Made by a program: the position numbers and the translations under genes. Below, in pieces: positions 7,705 through 13,440 of a stretch of 13,440 nt of DNA. Within the stretch, counting starts at the first letter, position 1; each line of letters opens with the position of its first letter. The notes under the pieces are model-generated. The model was not told where the DNA came from. It worked only from the letters and a program-made list of their open reading frames with translations, and ran no database searches. The stretch comes from Alphaproteobacteria bacterium (lineage in GTDB: Bacteria > Pseudomonadota > Alphaproteobacteria > GCA-2731375), in the NCBI GenBank assembly GCA_030746295.1, contig JASLMY010000131.1, positions 1-13,440 of the forward strand. The letters run 5' to 3'.

Positions 7705-8409
7705 ATGTCGAAGCCGATTTCCATCATTCTGGTGCCCGGCCTGTTGTGCACCGAGCGGCTCTGGCGCGACCAGATGACGGCGCTGGCCGATCTCGGCTGC
7801 CCGGAGGTGACGACGGCACAAGCCGAGCAAGATTCGCTGGCCCGGATCGCAACCGAGATCCTGGAGCGGGCGCCGGTGAGCTTCGCGCTCGCCGGGCTCT
7901 CGTTCGGCGGCTACGTCGCCTTCGAGATCCTGCGCCGGGCGCCGGAGCGGGTCGAGCGCCTGGCCCTTCTCAACACCCAGGCCCGGGCCGACGACGACGC
8001 CACCCGGGCGCACAGGGAAGATCAGATCCGGCTCGCCGGCGAGGGCCGCTTCCTCGGCATGTCGGAGCAACTTGTCCGGAGCTTCCTGCACCCCGATCGG
8101 GCGAGCGATCGGGCGCTGGTCGCCGACGTACAGGCGATGGCGGCGGCGATCGGGCGCGAGGGCTTCGTCCGCCAGCAGACCGCGATCCTGGGGCGGCCCG
8201 ACAGCCGCCCGCTCTTGCCGCAGATCGCCTGTCCGACGCTGGTGCTGACCGGCCGTCAGGACAGTCGGACGCCGCTCGATCTGCACGAGGAGATGGCGGC
8301 GTTGATACCGAACTCAGAGCTCGAGGTGATCGCGGACTGCGGCCACCTCTCGCCGATGGAACGCCCGGCCGAGGTCAACATGGCGATGCGGCGCTGGCTG
8401 GAGTGGTGA
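7705..8409 (+). CDS. Alpha/beta-fold hydrolase
   Basis: This compact 234-residue alpha/beta hydrolase has no signal peptide. The first strand and oxyanion region read IILVPGLLCTERLW (7-20). The nucleophile elbow is GLSFGG with S66. The acid is probably D186 in LTGRQDSRTP, and the base is H214 in DCGHLSPMERP, giving a complete Ser-Asp-His triad. The lid is small. Close relatives are annotated only as hydrolases (esterase or carboxylesterase-like), so the substrate is unknown. The SD is GGAG (7691-7694), 10 bases before the ATG. It diverges from the helicase and is followed in the same direction, 143 bases on, by the DUF2235 gene, which has its own strong SD and is probably a separate unit. Confidence 0.9.
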   Translation: MSKPISIILVPGLLCTERLWRDQMTALADLGCPEVTTAQAEQDSLARIATEILERAPVSFALAGLSFGGYVAFEILRRAPERVERLALLNTQARADDDATRAHREDQIRLAGEGRFLGMSEQLVRSFLHPDRASDRALVADVQAMAAAIGREGFVRQQTAILGRPDSRPLLPQIACPTLVLTGRQDSRTPLDLHEEMAALIPNSELEVIADCGHLSPMERPAEVNMAMRRWLEW

Positions 8410-8460
8410 GGCGGAAAGACCGCGAAGGCGCCGACTGCTAGAATTAGGGGCTGATTTCCA

Positions 8461-8486
8461 CGCCGCCGTCGCTCAGAATGGCGGCG
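8461..8486 (+). terminator. GC hairpin between the hydrolase and DUF2235 genes
   Basis: CGCCGCC (8461-8467) and GGCGGCG (8480-8486) pair perfectly around a 12-base loop, 51 bases after the hydrolase stop. No T run follows, so it is at most a weak or factor-assisted terminator, or a leader structure of the DUF2235 mRNA. Confidence 0.25.
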
Positions 8487-8552
8487 CAATCACGACTCGG
8501 TTCGAGACCGCAATACTCTCGGGGTGCCGCGAGAGGCGAGGAGGAGCAAACG

Positions 8553-9791
8553 ATGGCACTCTATGCATTCGACGGCACCTGGAACGAGGATCAGCCCGAT
8601 CCCGAGGACGACACCAACGTCGTCAAGTTCAAGGCCTGCTACTTGGAGAAGGCGGAATATATCGGTGGCGTCGGGACCAGGCTCGGCACCCTCGGCCGTA
8701 TCGCCGGCGGCCTCTTCGGGATCGGCGGCCAAACCCGGATCGAGGAGATGTACGACAAGCTGGTCGCCAACTGGCAGGCGGGTGACCGGGCGATCGACAT
8801 CGTCGGCTTCAGCCGTGGTGCGGCTTTGGCGGTGCATTTCTCGAACGTGGTGACGGACCAGGGCATCCGCGTCGACGGCCAGACGACGGTGCCGCCGATC
8901 CGCTTCCTCGGGCTCTGGGATACCGTCGGCTCGTTCGGAATTCCGATCGACCTGGTGTTGAATTTCCAGGACATCGATATCGGCTACGACCTGGACGTCG
9001 GCGAAAACGTCCAGCGCTGTAGTCACGCGATGGCGCTGCACGAGCGACGCCAGACCTTCGACCTCAGGCGCCAGGACGTCGGCGGCGGCCGCCCCAATAT
9101 CGAGGAGGTGTGGTTCCGGGGTGTCCACAGCGACGTCGGCGGCGGCAATGCCAACGAGGCGCTGTCGAGCATCGCCCTGGCCTGGATGCTGCGACAGGCG
9201 GACCAGGCCGGCGTGCCAGTGGATGCGACGAAGATCGCCGCCATCGAGGCGGTAGGCGATCCGATGGTGGCGATCAGCGAGAACCTGGATTTCATCCGGA
9301 ACCCGGATCGGACGATCCACCCGGAGGACAACATTCATCCGAGCGCCATTGGCGCGACGTTGGTGCCCGGTGAGGCACGGAGCTTCAAGGTCCGCGCGGC
9401 CGAGCTCTACAGTTGGTCGGGGGTTCGGCTCGAGAAAGGGGCCCGCTACGTCTTCCAGATCGCCGATGGCGAGCGCTGGCGCGACGGCGATATCGAATGC
9501 GGTCCCGGCGGCTGGGAGACCGAGGACCTGCCTTGGTACAAGGAGGAGTTCGTGGCGCTATTCGAAAGCCGGCGCCGCTGCCCGCCGGCCAACTGGTTCG
9601 AGTTGATCGGTGCCGTCGGCGACGACGAGGATCACCTCTTTCGGATCGGCAAGGGCGGCGAGGGAGCGGCGATCGAGGCGCCCGAGTCGGGCGAGCTCTA
9701 TGCCTTCGCCAACGATCTCGGAAGTCGATACGAGAACAACACCGGCGAGATCGAGGTGACGGTCGCGTGCCTCGCCGGCGCCGCCGGCTGA
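8553..9791 (+). CDS. DUF2235 (Tle1-like) alpha/beta hydrolase fused to a LecA/PA-IL-like domain
   Basis: The protein has 412 residues and no signal peptide. Residues 1 to about 270 form a DUF2235 domain, the fold of Tle1-type phospholipase effectors. Its markers are FDGTWN (6-11), nucleophile elbow GFSRGAA with S87, LWDTVGSFG (121-129), and WFRGVHSDVGGGN (187-199) with probable acid D194; H262 in IHPS is a candidate base. Residues about 283-405 form a second domain that I recognise as LecA-like: WSGVRLEKGARYVFQ, ERWRDGDIE, WFELIGAVG, FRIGKG and GELYAFANDLGSRYENNTGEIEVTV. The last part aligns with the calcium/galactose site of LecA (ND...Y.NN(S/T)G), D388, N395 and N396 corresponding to calcium ligands. 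The start is fixed by SD GAGGAGG. No T6SS genes (VgrG, PAAR, Hcp) are in the window, so an effector role is unproven. Confidence 0.85.
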   Translation: MALYAFDGTWNEDQPDPEDDTNVVKFKACYLEKAEYIGGVGTRLGTLGRIAGGLFGIGGQTRIEEMYDKLVANWQAGDRAIDIVGFSRGAALAVHFSNVVTDQGIRVDGQTTVPPIRFLGLWDTVGSFGIPIDLVLNFQDIDIGYDLDVGENVQRCSHAMALHERRQTFDLRRQDVGGGRPNIEEVWFRGVHSDVGGGNANEALSSIALAWMLRQADQAGVPVDATKIAAIEAVGDPMVAISENLDFIRNPDRTIHPEDNIHPSAIGATLVPGEARSFKVRAAELYSWSGVRLEKGARYVFQIADGERWRDGDIECGPGGWETEDLPWYKEEFVALFESRRRCPPANWFELIGAVGDDEDHLFRIGKGGEGAAIEAPESGELYAFANDLGSRYENNTGEIEVTVACLAGAAG

Positions 9792-9805
9792 GCCGCGCCG
9801 GCGGC
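9780..9805. terminator. Strong 9-bp inverted repeat between convergent genes
   Basis: GCCGCCGGC (9780-9788) pairs perfectly with GCCGGCGGC (9797-9805). The 8-base loop begins with the TGA stop codon of the DUF2235 gene. It lies between two convergent genes whose stops are 40 bases apart and can form on either transcript. There is no T run on either side, so it may block 3' decay or assist factor-dependent termination rather than be a classical terminator. Confidence 0.35.
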
Positions 9806-9831
9806 TCGCCCTGGGCGATGTCGAGAGCCGC

Positions 9832-10104
9832 TCAATGGCGGCTCTGGACCCACTCGCGGGCCAGGCGCTGGGCCTCGGAGACCTCTTCGCGGCTCATGTA
9901 GGTCGAAATTTCGGTGCGCAGCTCGCGGGCCGCCTGGTTGCCGTTCATGGCCGCGACGTTGAGCCACATATGCGCCATGACGTAGTCGAGCGGCACGCCC
10001 TCGTGGCCGGTCGAATAGTCGAGCCCGAGACGATACTGCTCTTGGCTCGTGGCCTCGGTGATGGCGCCGGGGTAGAACTCGACCTCACTCGTTGACACTG
10101 ACAT
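9832..10104 (-). CDS. Small Sel1-like repeat protein
   Basis: The 90-residue protein contains one Sel1-like repeat pair. YRLGLDYSTGHEGVPLDYVMAHMWLNVAAMNGNQAA is the typical helix-turn-helix unit (A...Y..G.GV..DY..A..W...AA..GN..A). It is followed by SREEVSEAQRLAREW, a C-terminal helix common in alphaproteobacterial Sel1 proteins. Sel1 repeats mediate protein-protein contacts. There is no signal peptide, so it is probably cytoplasmic. ATG 10104 is chosen over an upstream in-frame ATG (10191) because GGAGG stands 8 bases before it and the extra residues look non-coding. It converges on the DUF2235 gene. Sel1 proteins can be immunity partners of phospholipase effectors, but the convergent layout gives little support here. 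Confidence 0.8.
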   Translation of the reverse strand: MSVSTSEVEFYPGAITEATSQEQYRLGLDYSTGHEGVPLDYVMAHMWLNVAAMNGNQAARELRTEISTYMSREEVSEAQRLAREWVQSRH

Positions 10105-10121
10105 CTCCTGTACCTCCAACC

Positions 10122-10139
10122 TTAGGTTATTGTTCCTAA
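10122..10139 (-). promoter_or_regulatory. Leader hairpin before the Sel1 gene SD
   Basis: TTAGG (10122-10126) and CCTAA (10135-10139) form a 5-bp stem around an AT-rich 8-base loop, just upstream of the GGAGG SD (read on the minus strand). It lies in a short AT-rich stretch that is unusual for this GC-rich DNA. It may tune translation of the Sel1 gene; the stem alone is weak evidence. Confidence 0.25.
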
Positions 10140-10167
10140 AATTTCGGTTGGATTTGATGCAGTGCGA

Positions 10168-10181
10168 GTGACTGGTGTCAC
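10168..10181. promoter_or_regulatory. Palindrome GTGAC-N4-GTCAC, possible operator
   Basis: GTGAC (10168-10172) and GTCAC (10177-10181) are exact reverse complements separated by TGGT. The site is about 64 bases upstream of the Sel1 start, where a promoter would be expected, between that gene and parE. No regulator is identifiable in the window. Confidence 0.25.
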
Positions 10182-10197
10182 CGCCGGGCAAGAAATT

Positions 10198-10233
10198 TGC
10201 GCACGCAGGCGCCGCGAGGCCTAGGCGCGCGCA
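10198..10233 (-). terminator. Candidate terminator of parE
   Basis: Read on the minus strand, two stacked 5-bp stems form. An outer TGCGC (10229-10233) pairs with GCGCA (10198-10202), and an inner GCGCC (10224-10228) pairs with GGCGC (10209-10213), with a six-base bulge. AAATTTCTT follows. It begins 4 bases after the parE stop, the right place for a terminator, although the T run is weak. Confidence 0.4.
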
Positions 10234-10237
10234 GCCC

Positions 10238-12205
10238 TCAGACGTCGAGGCCGGTGGCGAACTTGGCGTTTTCTTGGATGAACTGGAAGCGGAGTTCGGG
10301 CTTGCGGCCCATCAGGCGCTCCACCGTCTGGTCGGTATCGCGCTCCTCGCCGTCCGGGATCACGACCTGCAGGAGGGCGCGCTTCGCCGGGTTCATGGCC
10401 GTGTCCTTGAGCTGCGCCGGCGGCATCTCGCCCAGGCCCTTGAAGCGGCTGATCTCGACCTTGCCGCGGCCGGTGAACTCGGTTTCCAGAAGCTCGTCCT
10501 TGTGGGCGTCGTCGCGGGCATAGCGGGTGTGGCCGCCCTGGCTCAAACGGTAGAGGGGCGGCAGCGCGATATAGAGGTGGCCGCCACGGATCAGCTCGGG
10601 CATCTCGCGCTGGAAGAAGGTCATCAGCAGCGCCGCGATATGGGCGCCGTCGACGTCGGCGTCGGTCATGATGATGACCTTGTCGTAGCGCAAGTCCGCT
10701 TCGCGGTATTTCGACCGGGTGCCGCAGCCGAGCGCCTGGATCAGGTCGGAGAGCTCCTGGTTCTGGGCCAGCTTGCCGGCCCCGGCGGAGGCCACGTTCA
10801 AGACCTTGCCGCGCAGCGGCAGCACCGCCTGCGTTGCCCGGTCGCGGCCCTGCTTGGCCGAGCCGCCGGCCGAATCGCCCTCGACGATGAAGATCTCGGT
10901 GCCGGTGGCGGCATCGCGGGTGCAGTCCGACAGCTTGCCCGGCAGGCGCAGCTTTCGGGTCGCCGATTTGCGGTTGACCTCGCGCTCCTGGCGCCGGCGC
11001 AAGCGTTCCTCGGCCCGGGCGACGGCGAAGTCCAAGAGCTTGTTGGCGGTCGTCGGGTCGCCCGAGAGCCAGTGGTCGAAGTGGTCGCGGACCAAGTTCT
11101 CGACCAGGCGGGTCGCCTCCGGGTTGGCCAGCTTCTCCTTGGTCTGGCCGGCGAACTGGGGCTCGGCGATGAAGACCGACAGCATCGCCGCCGCCTGGCC
11201 GATGACGTCGTCGGCGGTGAGGGTGGCGGCCTTGCGGTTGCCGACCAGCTCGCCATAGGCGCGCAAGCCCCGGCTCAAGGCCTGGCGCAGGCCCGCCTCG
11301 TGGCTGCCGCCCTCGCTCGTGGGGATGGTGTTGCAGTAGGAGTTGAGGAAGCCCTCGCCCTCGGCCGGCCAGTGGACCGCCCACTCGACCTGGGCCCCGT
11401 TGCCGGGCGGCTTGGCGCGGCCGGCGAAGGGCCGGGGCGTTGCCGTCGGCCGTCCGGCCAGGCTCTCGGCCAGAAAATCGGTGAGGCCGCCCGGGAAATG
11501 CAGCACCGCCTCGGCCGGGGTCTCGTCGTCCTCAGGCAGCAGCGCCGGATCGACCCGCCAGCGGATCTCGACGCCGCGGAAGAGATAGGCCTTGGAACGG
11601 GCCATGCGATAGAGGCGGGCCGGTCGGAAGGCGGCGGCGGGCCCGAAGATCTCCGGGTCGGGCCGGAAGGCGAGGCGGGTGCCGCGCCGGTTCGGCGCCT
11701 GACCGGCCTTCTTCAGCTTGCCCTTGGGCTGGCCGCGCTCGTAGGCCTGACGCCAAAGCTGACGGTCGCGCGCGACCTCGATCTCGAGCCGTTCGGAGAG
11801 CGCGTTGACGACCGAGACCCCGACACCATGCAGGCCGCCCGAGGTGCGATAGACTTGGCCCGAGAACTTGCCGCCCGAATGCAGCGTCGTCAGGATCACT
11901 TCCAGCGCCGACTTGCTCTTGAACTTGGGGTGCGGGTCGATCGGGATGCCGCGGCCGTTGTCGGTGACGGTGAGCGTGCCGTCGGCGGCGAGATCGACCT
12001 CGATGCGGCTGGCATGCCCGGCGACGGCCTCGTCCATGGCGTTGTCGAGCGCCTCGGCCGCCAGGTGGTGCAGCGCCCGTTCGTCGGTGCCGCCGATATA
12101 CATGCCGGGCCGCCGGCGCACCGGCTCCAGGCCCTCCAGGACCTCGATGTCCTTGGCGGAATAGCTGCCGCCGCCGGCCGGTGCCTGCTCGAAGAGATCG
12201 CTCAT
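10238..12205 (-). CDS. parE: DNA topoisomerase IV subunit B
   Basis: The protein has 655 residues from ATG 12205. It is the ATPase and Toprim subunit of topoisomerase IV, which with ParC decatenates daughter chromosomes. The GHKL ATPase domain shows HHLAAEALDNAMDEA with catalytic E51 and N55, DNGRGIP (82-88) and GGLHGVG (123-129). The Toprim domain shows EGDSAGGSA (442-450), TDADVDGAHI (514-523) and RFKGLGEM (587-594). GGTDERALHHLAAE and the end GRKPELRFQFIQENAKF are typical of alphaproteobacterial ParE rather than GyrB. I prefer ATG 12205 (MSDLFEQ) because CAGGA precedes it at a suitable distance; the in-frame ATG at 12220 would add MNQDP and has no SD. parC is not in the window. The gene is probably essential and looks intact. 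Confidence 0.95.
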   Translation of the reverse strand: MSDLFEQAPAGGGSYSAKDIEVLEGLEPVRRRPGMYIGGTDERALHHLAAEALDNAMDEAVAGHASRIEVDLAADGTLTVTDNGRGIPIDPHPKFKSKSALEVILTTLHSGGKFSGQVYRTSGGLHGVGVSVVNALSERLEIEVARDRQLWRQAYERGQPKGKLKKAGQAPNRRGTRLAFRPDPEIFGPAAAFRPARLYRMARSKAYLFRGVEIRWRVDPALLPEDDETPAEAVLHFPGGLTDFLAESLAGRPTATPRPFAGRAKPPGNGAQVEWAVHWPAEGEGFLNSYCNTIPTSEGGSHEAGLRQALSRGLRAYGELVGNRKAATLTADDVIGQAAAMLSVFIAEPQFAGQTKEKLANPEATRLVENLVRDHFDHWLSGDPTTANKLLDFAVARAEERLRRRQEREVNRKSATRKLRLPGKLSDCTRDAATGTEIFIVEGDSAGGSAKQGRDRATQAVLPLRGKVLNVASAGAGKLAQNQELSDLIQALGCGTRSKYREADLRYDKVIIMTDADVDGAHIAALLMTFFQREMPELIRGGHLYIALPPLYRLSQGGHTRYARDDAHKDELLETEFTGRGKVEISRFKGLGEMPPAQLKDTAMNPAKRALLQVVIPDGEERDTDQTVERLMGRKPELRFQFIQENAKFATGLDV

Positions 12206-12264
12206 CGGATCCTGATTCATCGATACGCTACGCTTACCCGTAAATACTCCGTTGCTTGGACGCG

Positions 12265-12270
12265 AGTATA
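12265..12270 (-). promoter_or_regulatory. Candidate -10 box for parE
   Basis: On the minus strand TATACT, followed by CG, matches five of six -10 positions. It lies about 60 bases before the parE ATG at 12205. No good -35 is found at normal spacing; TTGTGG lies 20 bases upstream. The same eight bases, TATACTCG, recur before the lipoprotein gene. Confidence 0.3.
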
Positions 12271-12376
12271 GGGCATCTCCCCCAGCGGAACCACAATATC
12301 TAGTCCCAAGGAGGCAGTTGAGGCCGGTCTTCCGGCGGAAACTGCGCCGAGGAGCGATCGCGTCTGGCGCCGCGAA

Positions 12377-12604
12377 TCAGGGAAATCGGCCCATGCGCTC
12401 CAGGCGGACGGTCTCGACGCAGGCTCGGAACGCTTCCGTACCCGGCTCGATACCCCTGAACTGGCATTCGTAGGTGTAGTGGGACTCGTAAGGCGTCGTC
12501 GTGAGGCCCTGATCACCGACGGCTCGGGGCGTCCCCCCGCCATCGGCGACACAGCCGGCCAAGAACGCCGCGGACGCGGCCAGAATAGCAATTCGGCAAT
12601 GCAT
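12377..12604 (-). CDS. Small lipoprotein of unknown function
   Basis: The product has 75 residues. The N-terminus MHCRIAILAASAAFLAGC is a lipoprotein signal peptide with lipobox LAGC and C18 as the lipidated residue. Asp at +3 (C-V-A-D) gives no clear sorting signal. The mature part is short: a flexible Gly/Thr-rich linker, then YECQFRGIEPGTEAFRACVETVRLER. There C47 and C62 could form a disulfide in the periplasm. A motif of this kind (C..RG..PGT.AF..CV) is familiar to me from small uncharacterised alphaproteobacterial proteins, without known function. The start follows GGGGAGAG. It is the minus-strand gene upstream of parE, 171 bases away, probably a separate unit with its own promoter. An in-frame upstream ATG (12676) is rejected because it would bury the signal peptide. 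Confidence 0.8.
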   Translation of the reverse strand: MHCRIAILAASAAFLAGCVADGGGTPRAVGDQGLTTTPYESHYTYECQFRGIEPGTEAFRACVETVRLERMGRFP

Positions 12605-12629
12605 GTTGCTCTCCCCAACGCCCCCTCCG

Positions 12630-12660
12630 AGTATATGCGTGCTCGCCGCCCTGCCGGCAA
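12630..12660 (-). promoter_or_regulatory. Candidate promoter for the lipoprotein gene
   Basis: On the minus strand TTGCCG (12655-12660) and TATACT (12630-12635) are 19 bases apart, slightly long. Transcription would begin about 20 bases before the ATG, leaving just room for the SD. Confidence 0.4.
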
Positions 12661-12683
12661 GCAGGGGAGCCTGCAAACAAAGT

Positions 12684-12764
12684 AAAAGCCCGGTCCCGAA
12701 GTTCCGGCTGCCGGGGCGGGGCCTTGGCCCTGTCGCCGCAACGCCGGCCTTCCGTCGGGCTTTT
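12684..12764. terminator. Long inverted repeat AAAAGCCCG...CGGGCTTTT, terminator-like but without a gene
   Basis: AAAAGCCCG (12684-12692) and CGGGCTTTT (12756-12764) are exact reverse complements around 63 bases that contain further GC hairpins (for example GGGC-CTTG-GCCC, 12719-12730). Either strand would end the stem with four U, like a bidirectional terminator. No gene ends here from either side: the lipoprotein starts at 12604 going left and the GNAT gene at 12933 going right. It could end an unseen small RNA, act as an attenuator or leader, or be a relic. Confidence 0.4.
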
Positions 12765-12819
12765 CGAGATAGATTTTGTTCTCTTTTTGTTCAGTTGTCA
12801 ATCGAAATCGCAATCCCGC

Positions 12820-12848
12820 TTGCAGGGCGATACTTCAATACGTAAAAA
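12820..12848 (+). promoter_or_regulatory. Candidate promoter for the GNAT gene
   Basis: TTGCAG (12820-12825) and TAAAAA (12843-12848) are 17 bases apart on the plus strand within the AT-rich stretch. The leader to the ATG at 12933 would be about 80 bases. Other AT-rich hexamers nearby make this choice uncertain. Confidence 0.3.
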
Positions 12849-12932
12849 CATAGATTAATCAAATTTTTGTGTCGTGTAATTGTCATGTTACGTTGATGGT
12901 GCTGAGGAGGTAGTAACAGCGGGGCAGGAAGA

Positions 12933-13382
12933 ATGATCCTCGAGGGTGCCGAAATCCGGCTGCGGCCGTTCCGGGAAGACGATCGGACGGCCCTGATCGC
13001 CGCCCTGAACGACTGGTCCGTGGCGCAATGGCTGGTGGCACCACCCTTTCCCTACACCGACGCCGATGCCGATTGGTGGATCGACAAGGTGGCAAGCGAG
13101 CATGAGGGTGGGGAGCCCGAGTCTTTCGCCGTTGCCGCCGTCTCGGACGACGCGCTTCTGGGCGCGATGAGTGTCGAGAACGAGCTGGGCTATTGGCTGA
13201 AGCCGGACGCTTGGGGCCGCGGCGTGGCGACTCGGGCGGCGGCGATGCTCGTGTCGTACGGCGTTGGGACTTTGGCTCGGACTCGCATCTTGGCTCGGAC
13301 CGACCCCGAGAACCACGCCTCGGCCCGGGTCCTCGCCAAGGTCGGTTTTCGTTGCCTCGGGCCACTGTCAACGGCGGAGTAA
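12933..13382 (+). pseudogene. GNAT-family N-acetyltransferase, 3' end cut by an IS end
   Basis: The reading frame has 149 residues and is RimJ/RimL-like. The N-terminus reads GAEIRLRPFREDD. Acetyl-CoA-binding motif A is LGYWLKPDAWGRGVATRAA (85-103), and the next conserved segment is ARTDPENHASARVLAKVGFR (121-140) with N127. GNAT proteins of this type usually continue some 25-40 residues after GFR with a final strand pair. Here the frame ends at ...CLGPLSTAE, and the last four codons (from TCA 13368) lie inside the IS-like sequence starting at about TGTCA 13366. I therefore read it as truncated by insertion; residual activity is possible because the cofactor site is present. The start follows CAGGAAGA. 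Substrate is unknown: a protein N-terminus, antibiotic or small amine. Confidence 0.75.
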
Positions 13383-13440
13383 AAATGCGCCACTCGGGCG
13401 GAGCAAAACTACACCACTGACAGGTCGGGAGCTTGTCCAC
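13366..13440 (+). mobile_element. End of an IS21-family-like insertion sequence (partial)
   Basis: The sequence begins TGTCAAC and then has two 22-base direct repeats, 13373-13394 and 13397-13418, with period 24. Both share GGCGGAG, AAAA and CCACT at matching positions and differ in five bases. Multiple short repeats at the termini, thought to be transposase sites, are an established property of IS21-family elements, and this repeat style is what I associate with them. The element would extend rightward beyond the window, so istA/istB cannot be checked. The exact boundary is uncertain by a few bases because the other end and target duplication are not visible. Confidence 0.6.
13373..13418 (+). 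repeat. Two 22-base direct repeats at the IS end
   Basis: Units 13373-13394 and 13397-13418 match at 17 of 22 positions, separated by CG. Each has the pattern GGCGGAG-AAAA-CCACT. They lie inside the presumed IS21-like terminus and probably are transposase-binding sites. Confidence 0.75.

Larger units (their letters stand above)
12605..12932. other. 328-base gene-free region with long hairpin and AT-rich island
   Basis: No convincing reading frame crosses this gap. From left to right it holds the lipoprotein promoter (12630-12660); a GCAGG-GGAG-CCTGC hairpin (12661-12674); a long inverted repeat with structured interior (12684-12764); and an AT-rich stretch from about 12765 to 12900. GC is 18 of 60 bases in 12841-12900, against a very GC-rich background. 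The AT-rich part probably holds the promoter of the GNAT gene and may be foreign DNA, since an IS end lies 470 bases further on. Confidence 0.6.

Noticed and set aside
10175..12271. 698-codon plus-strand frame antisense to parE
   Set aside because: It has no recognisable domain and mirrors the parE coding sequence, which is complete and well conserved.
12323..12336. GCCGG-TCTT-CCGGC hairpin after the lipoprotein gene
   Set aside because: Stable stem but no T run on either strand, and it is 41 bases past the stop; not enough to call a terminator.
12217..12813. 198-codon minus-strand frame over the lipoprotein gene and parE upstream region
   Set aside because: It overlaps the lipoprotein gene in another frame and crosses candidate promoters and the long inverted repeat; the translation is low-complexity and has no motif.
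12603..12845. 80-codon plus-strand frame in the gene-free gap
   Set aside because: No SD, no domain, and it spans the hairpin and promoter elements.
13373..13418. The two 22-base repeats as a CRISPR start
   Set aside because: Only two units separated by 2 bases with no spacer; the pattern fits an IS terminus instead.
12883..13440. 185-codon minus-strand frame covering the GNAT gene and right edge
   Set aside because: It is antisense to the GNAT motifs and runs through the IS-end repeats; Arg/Pro-rich translation.

Overview
The window is a GC-rich piece of chromosome, most likely from an alphaproteobacterium near the Rhodospirillales/Kiloniellales. The evidence is a ParE with the alphaproteobacterial N-terminus (GGTDERALHHLAAE), an RhlE-like helicase ending in GLGDHVPAFLQRPV, and an alphaproteobacterial-type Sel1 protein. 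There are 13 protein genes in total, two of them incomplete. I saw no rRNA, tRNA or CRISPR.

Left part (1-4247): a metabolic block. A cut-off SDR on the minus strand diverges from a plus-strand operon of cupin, ketoacyl-ACP-reductase-type SDR and nitronate-monooxygenase-type flavoprotein (294-2504). This converges on a minus-strand pair: a dihaem cytochrome c (4247-3402) followed by a dienoyl-CoA isomerase with all three acidic catalytic residues (3363-2515). The content points to acyl-CoA and small-molecule oxidation.

Centre (4400-8409): a class III aminotransferase is translationally coupled to a stand-alone Lrp/AsnC ligand-binding domain. Upstream of these lies an RhlE-type DEAD-box helicase, divergent from a small alpha/beta hydrolase.

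Right part (8553-13440): a DUF2235 hydrolase carries a C-terminal domain resembling the LecA/PA-IL calcium lectin fold. It converges on a one-repeat Sel1 protein. Next come parE and a small lipoprotein, both on the minus strand. A gene-free, partly very AT-rich gap (12605-12932) follows. The window ends in a GNAT acetyltransferase whose 3' end is apparently interrupted by the end of an IS21-like element, marked by two 22-nt direct repeats.

The most unusual items are the DUF2235-lectin-like fusion, the IS end inside the GNAT gene, the coupled HTH-less Lrp domain, a run of nine G just before the cytochrome c start, and an orphan long hairpin with terminator-like arms in the AT-rich gap. I did not find a clearly new multi-gene system.
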